Below are positions 6,430 to 10,763 of a DNA stretch of 10,763 bases, in pieces (the stretch's first letter is position 1; every line of letters begins with the position of its first letter). The notes beneath the pieces are model-generated. The model saw only the letters and a program-made list of their open reading frames with translations, was not told the origin of the DNA and did not search any database. The stretch comes from Pelagibacterales bacterium SAG-MED38 (GTDB lineage Bacteria; Pseudomonadota; Alphaproteobacteria; Pelagibacterales; Pelagibacteraceae): assembly GCA_014653585.1 (NCBI GenBank), contig JACWEH010000019.1, forward strand, positions 1 to 10,763. The letters are read 5' to 3'. The translations under genes and the position numbers were made by a program.

Positions 6430-7665
6430 TTTTTTTGATTGTACACCTTTTAGATAATAGGCTGACATCGCCATTGGTGGGGTTAAAAATGAGGTTTGTA
6501 AGTTTAATGCAATCAACATTGCAAAAAAATATGGATTCACTCCAAAAAATTCAACCAAAGGTAAAAAGATTGGAACAAAAATAATTAAAATTTCTGTCCA
6601 TTCTAGAGGCCATCCTAATAAAAAAATAATTATTTGGGTTATTACTAAAAATTGCCAAGGTTGAAGATTTAAAGATTTAAAGAAATGCTCAAATACTTCA
6701 TGACCACCTAAATAAGAAAAAACAGAAGCGAAAGTCCAAGAACCAATAAACAACCACATAATCATAGCTGTTGTTTTTGCTGTTAAAAATACTGACTCTT
6801 TAAAATTTTTCCATTTTAAAGTTTTATAGAAATAGGAAAGCACTAAAGCACCAAAAGCACCCACTGCGGCAGCCTCTGCTGGTGTAGCAATACCCGCAAG
6901 TATAGTCCCTAAAACTAAAATTATAAGTGAGAATAATGGTAAGAATGAAACTAAAACTTCTCTCATAATTACAGAAGGTGGTGGTATCTCTTCTGCGGCT
7001 GGTTTTGGGGCTATTGATGGATTTAACCAAGCCCTAAAAACTGCATAACCAATGTATAATCCAGCTAACATCAGTCCTGGAAAGATTGCTGCAGCAAATA
7101 ATCTTAGAGGAGATAATTGTGCAATAACAGAATAAACTATTAACATAATGCTAGGTGGAATTAAAATCCCTAAACATCCACCGGAACAAATTATTCCAGA
7201 TGCAAATTTTTTATCATACCCAGCTTTTACCATCGCTGGCCAAGCTAAAAGACCCATTAGAGTTACAACTGCTCCAATAATTCCTGTTGCTGTTGAAAAT
7301 AAAGTACAAGTAATTAATGCTGCAACTGCCATCGAAGCAGGAAGTTTGTGAGAAGCTAACCTGATTGCAAAAAATAATTTTGCAACTATTCCCGCTCTTT
7401 CAACTAAATAACCCATAAAAAGAAAAAGTGGTACGGCGGTTAAGACATTGTTATCCATTACAGTGTAGGTATTTTGTACAAAAAGTTGGAATATCCTGTT
7501 ATCAAACAAATGTTCCATTTTTGTTGGATCAAAATAAGCATAATATCCAAAACCTAAACCCATTGCCATTAATGTGAATGCAATTGGAAATCCCAATAAA
7601 ACTGCAAAGAGAAATATCCCCATCATCATTATTGCTACTTCTGGATTTGTAAGACTAAATAACAT
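6424..7665 (-). CDS. dctM: TRAP transporter large membrane subunit DctM, frameshifted near the C-terminus
   Basis: DctM is the sodium-driven permease core of tripartite ATP-independent periplasmic transporters. The 413 residues read in this frame contain the usual many-helix layout: N-terminal IMMMGIFLFAVLLGFPIAFTLMAMGLGFG, the VPLFLFMGYLVERAG stretch near 79-93, ALITCTLFSTATGIIGAVV near 116-134, GILIPPSIMLIVYSV near 171-185, the ATPAEAAAVGAFGAL block near 266-280, and the C-terminal TSFLTPPMAMSAYYLKG. The family normally continues through one more membrane helix ending PGIALWLP; here the frame stops at TGA after VQSKKC, and the missing helix lies in another frame (6303-6429). Sequence style matches the mannitol/chloroaromatic (FcbT3-like) group of large DctM proteins. 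The start overlaps the dctQ end by 11 bases, indicating coupling. If the shift is real and uncorrected, the transporter is probably impaired. Confidence 0.93.
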   Translation of the reverse strand: MLFSLTNPEVAIMMMGIFLFAVLLGFPIAFTLMAMGLGFGYYAYFDPTKMEHLFDNRIFQLFVQNTYTVMDNNVLTAVPLFLFMGYLVERAGIVAKLFFAIRLASHKLPASMAVAALITCTLFSTATGIIGAVVTLMGLLAWPAMVKAGYDKKFASGIICSGGCLGILIPPSIMLIVYSVIAQLSPLRLFAAAIFPGLMLAGLYIGYAVFRAWLNPSIAPKPAAEEIPPPSVIMREVLVSFLPLFSLIILVLGTILAGIATPAEAAAVGAFGALVLSYFYKTLKWKNFKESVFLTAKTTAMIMWLFIGSWTFASVFSYLGGHEVFEHFFKSLNLQPWQFLVITQIIIFLLGWPLEWTEILIIFVPIFLPLVEFFGVNPYFFAMLIALNLQTSFLTPPMAMSAYYLKGVQSKKC

Positions 7666-8245
7666 CGTCCACGTTTCCTTTCTGAGCAGTTCTCATTAAT
7701 ATTTTTTCAGTTTCTTCTGCATCCTTTGAAATTCTTTCTGGCCAACTACCTTCTTTGATACAAATTAAGCATCTAAATACTTCGCTTACACCTTGTAAGG
7801 TTAAAAGAGTTCCTGACAAAGGTATTAAAGACTTTGCCATATAAATTTGAATTTGTGCTGGACTATTCCAGCTGGTCTCTCCAATTTTCCAAGCCAGAGC
7901 AGCATACTCGTAACCATAAAAAGCAAGAGCGATAACACCTGGAAAAAAGAAAATAAAATATAAAACTAAATCAATGTAAGCCTGTGTTTTTTGAGAAAAT
8001 AATCTATAAATTACATCTCCTCTAACATGTGCTTCTGTTGATAATGTGTAAGCACCTGCCATCATAAAAATTGCTCCATACATTTGAAGGCTAAAATCAA
8101 AATTCCAAAGAGTAGGTGCGTTTAAGGCATATGCCATAAAAACTTCATAGCAGGTTCCGCCCATTAAGATGACTATACACCAAGAAAAGGCTTTACCCAT
8201 AGAGACGCTTAAACGATCAGCAAACTTTATATAAGATCTAAGCAT
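7655..8245 (-). CDS. dctQ: TRAP transporter small membrane subunit DctQ
   Basis: DctQ is the small four-helix membrane subunit that pairs with DctM in the inner membrane. This 196-residue protein has four hydrophobic segments at about 20-40, 54-72, 92-112 and 131-157. Family landmarks include the ATWNFDF-like stretch (APTLWNFDFSLQMYGAIFM), the AHVRGDVIYRLFS loop after helix two (conserved H-V-R-x-D in DctQ), and the TSWNSPAQIQIYMAKSLIPLSG segment before helix four. The C-terminal tail (about 165-196) is charged and cytoplasmic. It belongs with the FcbT2-like group, in keeping with its neighbours. It is separated from dctP by 84 bases containing an intrinsic terminator and overlaps dctM by 11 bases. 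No clear Shine-Dalgarno sequence precedes the ATG at 8245. Confidence 0.92.
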   Translation of the reverse strand: MLRSYIKFADRLSVSMGKAFSWCIVILMGGTCYEVFMAYALNAPTLWNFDFSLQMYGAIFMMAGAYTLSTEAHVRGDVIYRLFSQKTQAYIDLVLYFIFFFPGVIALAFYGYEYAALAWKIGETSWNSPAQIQIYMAKSLIPLSGTLLTLQGVSEVFRCLICIKEGSWPERISKDAEETEKILMRTAQKGNVDDVI

Positions 8246-8254
8246 AGATATAAA

Positions 8255-8283
8255 CTTTTATTGAATTGTTCTTAATTAATCAA
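8255..8283 (-). promoter_or_regulatory. Possible secondary promoter for dctQM
   Basis: Immediately after the terminator, on the minus strand, TTGATT (8283-8278) and TAAAAG (8260-8255) each match the sigma-70 consensus at four of six positions, with a 17-base spacer. It could supply dctQM and the downstream genes independently of read-through. The match is only moderate for such AT-rich DNA. Confidence 0.3.
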
Positions 8284-8285
8284 AT

Positions 8286-8308
8286 AAAAAGGGGGCCGAA
8301 GCCCCCTT
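8286..8308 (-). terminator. Intrinsic terminator between dctP and dctQ
   Basis: On the minus strand the sequence is AAGGGGGC-TTCG-GCCCCCTT followed by TTT: a six-base GC stem, extendable by two A-U pairs, closed by the very stable C(UUCG)G tetraloop, with an uninterrupted U5 tract (8290-8286). It lies 21 bases after the dctP stop and about 40 bases before the dctQ start. It is the only strong terminator in the window and should make most transcripts end after dctP, with partial read-through into dctQM. On the plus strand the hairpin lacks a T tract. Confidence 0.9.
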
Positions 8309-8329
8309 AATAAAGTTTATAAAAGTTAA

Positions 8330-9487
8330 TTATATCTTAACTTTTCCAATTGGACCAAACTCATTTTCATACGCAAGTTTGTAATTTGGCTGATTCATCA
8401 GCAAGTATTTCATTACTCTCTTCGCATATTTTTTCTGAGAGTCTACAACTTTCTTAAAGAAAGGATCTTTCTTATTGAAGTCACCGATTACCTTATCCCA
8501 ACCTTTTAATTGTTGAGCTAAGATCTCATCAGAAGTTTGATACACATTTACTTTATGCTCATTCATCAACTTAGCTAAGTCAGCTGAGTATCTTACTAAA
8601 GCTTTAAAGTAGTTATCACTGTTTGCAGCATAAGCAGCATTTTTCAATATTGCTTGGTGTGCAGGCGATAAACTATTATATGTTTTTTTATTTACTGGAA
8701 TTTCAAACATCTCTTGAGATTGGTGGAAGCTTCCTAAGTGATAGTGCTTAGAAACATCTTGCATACCAAATTGAGAGTCTGAAGTTGGGTTGTTAAACTC
8801 AGCTGCTTCAATCAAACCAGTTTTCATAGCTGGTTGAATTTCACCACCTGGTAATTGTCTAACTACCATTCCCATCGCAGTTAAAACGTTAGTCGCTAGA
8901 CCAACTGTTCTATACTTCATACCTTTAACGTCAGATACTTTAGTTACGTTCTTTTTGAACCAACCAAAAGGCTGAGCTGGCATAGGCATATGGAAAAAAC
9001 CAACATAATCGAATCCTACTTTTGCAAGAGTTTCGTCATATAGTTTTCTTCCTCCACCATACTCCATCCATCCCATAACTTCTTGAGATGACATTCCGTA
9101 TGAAGGACCAGTTCCAAATAAAGATGCAGCTGGATTCTTACCATACCAATACGCAGTCACCCAGTGACCCATATCTACTACACCAGAACTTACCGCTTGT
9201 CCGATTTCTGAAGTCTTTACAACTGCTCCAACTGGCTGAAGATCTATCTTAAGTGTACCACCAGACATTTGATCTACCATTTTGCAGTAGTCTCCGGCCA
9301 TTTCAAAAAAAATGTTTGCTCCACTTGGCCATGCAGCTTGCATCTTTAAAGTTTTGTGACCGCCAGCAGTTGCTATGTTTGGCATTGCAACAGCAGCTGC
9401 AGCTACAGCACTTGCTTTAGCAGCAGTTTTAAAGAACTTACGTCTTGAAGATGTTTTAATCTTCAATGATTTGTTTTCTTTAGTCAT
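8330..9487 (-). CDS. dctP: TRAP transporter periplasmic solute-binding protein DctP
   Basis: This 385-residue protein captures the solute in the periplasm and delivers it to DctQM. The N-terminus carries a twin-arginine motif SRRKFFK (14-20), a hydrophobic alanine-rich core and a likely cleavage site after ATA (about residue 41), so export may be through Tat. The mature domain shows the DctP fold signature: KMQAAWPSGANIFFEMA near 48-64, MKYRTVGLATNVLTAMG at 190-206 with the conserved carboxylate-binding Arg193, VRQLPGGEIQPAMKTGLIEAAEF at 209-231 and NNPTSD at 232-237. The style matches the FcbT1/TakP group that binds 2-oxo acids and other organic anions. The gene has the best ribosome binding site in the window (AGAGGAG, five bases from the ATG) and is followed by a terminator; both point to high expression. 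The exact ligand is not deducible. Confidence 0.94.
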   Translation of the reverse strand: MTKENKSLKIKTSSRRKFFKTAAKASAVAAAAVAMPNIATAGGHKTLKMQAAWPSGANIFFEMAGDYCKMVDQMSGGTLKIDLQPVGAVVKTSEIGQAVSSGVVDMGHWVTAYWYGKNPAASLFGTGPSYGMSSQEVMGWMEYGGGRKLYDETLAKVGFDYVGFFHMPMPAQPFGWFKKNVTKVSDVKGMKYRTVGLATNVLTAMGMVVRQLPGGEIQPAMKTGLIEAAEFNNPTSDSQFGMQDVSKHYHLGSFHQSQEMFEIPVNKKTYNSLSPAHQAILKNAAYAANSDNYFKALVRYSADLAKLMNEHKVNVYQTSDEILAQQLKGWDKVIGDFNKKDPFFKKVVDSQKKYAKRVMKYLLMNQPNYKLAYENEFGPIGKVKI

Positions 9488-9603
9488 TATTACTCCTCTT
9501 TAGTTAATTAACTTGGGTAATTAAGCATAGAATTAAATTAGAGTCTTTCTAAAAAAACGTGTTGATGACGCAGAAATTTAATTAAATTCAATCTAGGGTA
9601 GTA
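9488..9603 (-). promoter_or_regulatory. dctP upstream region with strong ribosome binding site
   Basis: This 116-base interval separates the dehydrogenase from dctP. AGAGGAG (9499-9493) is five bases from the dctP ATG. A 14-base perfect palindrome AATTTAATTAAATT lies at 9575-9588, and TTAATTAA repeats occur closer to the gene; they may be operators or simply AT-rich sequence. The best -10-like hexamer is TATGCT (9529-9524), with only a poor -35 (TTAGAA, 9552-9547). No terminator hairpin follows the dehydrogenase, so read-through from upstream is possible. Confidence 0.5.
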
Positions 9604-10557
9604 TTAATTAACTTTATTTACACAATTTCCGGTATTGAAAAACTCATCAATATTATCAATAGCTAAATTGGCCATTGCAATCCTGGTGTCTTTAGTTGCG
9701 CTTCCTAAATGAGGTAAAATGAATGCTGATTTAATTTTTAGGTAACCGGGATTTAAATTTGGCTCATTCTTGTAAACATCTAAACCCGCTGCATAAATTT
9801 TTCTTCTATTTAGTGCATCTATCAAAGCTTCATCATCAACTATATCACCTCTTGCAACATTTGTTATTACTGCTCCTTTTGGAAAATATTCAACTGTTTC
9901 TTTATTTATCATATTTTCAGTTTCTTTAGTTGCAGGACAACAAATAGATAAGACATCTGAAACTGAAAAAAGACTTTTAATATTATCGTGATAAGTAGCT
10001 CCATTTTCTTTATCTTCAGATAACTTTGATCTATTGTGATAATGTATCACCATACCTAAAGACTTTGCTATTCTTGCAATTTTTTGTCCAATCCTTCCCA
10101 TCCCTAAAACACCCAACCTAGTTCCAGTTAGTTGCTTACCAATTAAATAATCTGCTGACCATTTCCAACCACCGTCTTTTGCAGACTGAATACCTTCTGA
10201 GGCTCTTCTGCATGCACCTAAAATTAATAGTATGCCGATTTCTGCCGTAGCATCAGACAATACATCTGGAGTATTGGTAACTGCGATACCTTTTTCTTTA
10301 GCAGCATTTAAGTCGATATTTCCAAAACCTACTGCAAAGTTTGAGATAATCTTAATTGTATCAGGCAATTTGCTAATAGTTTCTTTGTCCATTTTATCAG
10401 TAAGTGATGTTAAAATTCCATCACAACCTTGGCTCATATCTATTACTTTGGATTGAGAATATAGCTCATCATTGGCATTAAATATTGGGTTGAAGGTTTT
10501 AGACGCTTTATCTTCACTATCTTTGATCAATTTTCTTGTAATCAAAATTTTTTTCAT
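9604..10557 (-). CDS. D-2-hydroxyacid dehydrogenase (glyoxylate/hydroxypyruvate reductase-like)
   Basis: This is a cytoplasmic NAD(P)-dependent enzyme of the D-isomer-specific 2-hydroxyacid dehydrogenase family, interconverting a 2-oxo acid and its D-2-hydroxy acid. Its 317 residues contain the split catalytic domain (1-98 and 290-317) around a Rossmann domain with GMGRIG at 152-157. The catalytic set is complete: Arg236 in NVARGDIVDD, Glu265 in YKNEP, and His283 in LPHLGSAT. VGFGNID at 76-82 binds substrate. After the second Rossmann strand the sequence is HYHNRSK, without the acidic residue that selects NAD, which favours NADP(H). The closest style is GyaR/GRHPR, reducing glyoxylate or hydroxypyruvate. 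It begins 11 bases after the FAD-linked oxidase, a pair that could run a hydroxyacid/ketoacid couple in opposite directions, and it precedes a TRAP system for which such acids are plausible substrates. Confidence 0.92.
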   Translation of the reverse strand: MKKILITRKLIKDSEDKASKTFNPIFNANDELYSQSKVIDMSQGCDGILTSLTDKMDKETISKLPDTIKIISNFAVGFGNIDLNAAKEKGIAVTNTPDVLSDATAEIGILLILGACRRASEGIQSAKDGGWKWSADYLIGKQLTGTRLGVLGMGRIGQKIARIAKSLGMVIHYHNRSKLSEDKENGATYHDNIKSLFSVSDVLSICCPATKETENMINKETVEYFPKGAVITNVARGDIVDDEALIDALNRRKIYAAGLDVYKNEPNLNPGYLKIKSAFILPHLGSATKDTRIAMANLAIDNIDEFFNTGNCVNKVN

Positions 10558-10568
10558 AAACTTTTTTA

Positions 10569-10763
10569 TTAATTAAGATCGAATATCTTACCAGGATTCA
10601 TAATATTGTTTTGATCAATACTTCTTTTAATTAACTTCATTACAGGGATATTGTCTCCATGCTCCTTAAGGAGATATTCTTTTTTATGAAGACCTACGCC
10701 GTGTTCACCAGTTATTGTTCCTTTTAACTCTAGAGTTTTTTTAATTAGTAAATCATTGAATTC
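10569..10763 (-). CDS. FAD-linked oxidase, C-terminal end (GlcD/D-lactate dehydrogenase family), cut by window edge
   Basis: The last 64 codons of a flavoprotein are visible. The sequence TGEHGVGLHKKEYL is the hallmark of the C-terminal domain of VAO-type oxidases (FAD_oxidase_C), where the histidine of GEHG lies near the flavin and active site. It is followed by LIKRSIDQNNIMNPGKIFDL, matching the conserved 'ik..lDp.ninNPGKi' ending. Members are glycolate oxidase subunit GlcD, D-lactate dehydrogenase and D-2-hydroxyglutarate dehydrogenase; the visible part cannot tell them apart. The stop lies 11 bases before the dehydrogenase ATG, so the two are very probably cotranscribed. It oxidises a 2-hydroxy acid to a 2-oxo acid, passing electrons to FAD and the respiratory chain. 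Confidence 0.9.
   Translation of the reverse strand, partial: EFNDLLIKKTLELKGTITGEHGVGLHKKEYLLKEHGDNIPVMKLIKRSIDQNNIMNPGKIFDLN

Noticed and set aside
7148..7351. Open frame of 67 codons on the plus strand inside dctM
   Set aside because: Shadow of a strongly conserved membrane protein gene.
9575..9588. 14-base palindrome as a regulator binding site
   Set aside because: It is composed only of A and T in an AT-rich spacer, so chance occurrence is likely; kept only as a note in the dctP upstream region.

Overview
The window looks like a piece of a streamlined, very AT-rich alphaproteobacterial chromosome, most likely SAR11 (Candidatus Pelagibacter or a close relative). The grounds are the low GC content, gene spacing of only a few bases with frequent overlaps, a tripartite TRAP uptake system, and a GC-rich structured element directly upstream of ffh, which matches a candidate cis-regulatory RNA described in Ca. 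P. ubique. The assignment is inference; no rRNA or other marker gene is present. No gene-free stretch exceeds 300 bases; the longest intergenic interval is the roughly 160 bases between ffh and dapF.

Left part (1-2462). The 5' portion of ffh (SRP GTPase) runs leftward off the edge. Divergent from it, dapF (lysine/peptidoglycan precursor epimerase) and ftsY (SRP receptor) form a tightly coupled pair sharing one base (TAATG). The divergent region holds the candidate ffh leader RNA and overlapping AT-rich promoter-like sequences. Both protein halves of the SRP targeting pathway therefore flank one regulatory region.

Right part (2455-10763). All genes lie on the minus strand. In transcription order: the C-terminal end of an FAD-linked oxidase (GlcD-like), an NAD(P)-dependent D-2-hydroxyacid dehydrogenase, a TRAP system (dctP, then dctQ, then dctM), an amidase, a 58-residue membrane protein, an EamA/DMT exporter-type permease, a membrane-anchored alpha/beta hydrolase, and a secreted protein of unknown function whose 3' end overlaps that of ftsY. 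An intrinsic terminator with a UUCG loop separates dctP from dctQM and probably sets a high ratio of binding protein to permease. The TRAP solute plus the two oxidoreductases suggest uptake and redox metabolism of a small 2-hydroxy or 2-oxo acid; this is an inference from context.

Main anomalies: (1) dctM is interrupted at an A7 run, and the missing last 42 residues are present intact in another frame; (2) the ffh leader can form two mutually exclusive structures, one of which sequesters the only Shine-Dalgarno-like sequence of ffh; (3) a small membrane-protein gene with a good ribosome binding site lies between the amidase and EamA genes; (4) an A12 run lies at the overlap of the EamA and hydrolase genes. 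I see no CRISPR array, insertion sequence, tRNA or rRNA.
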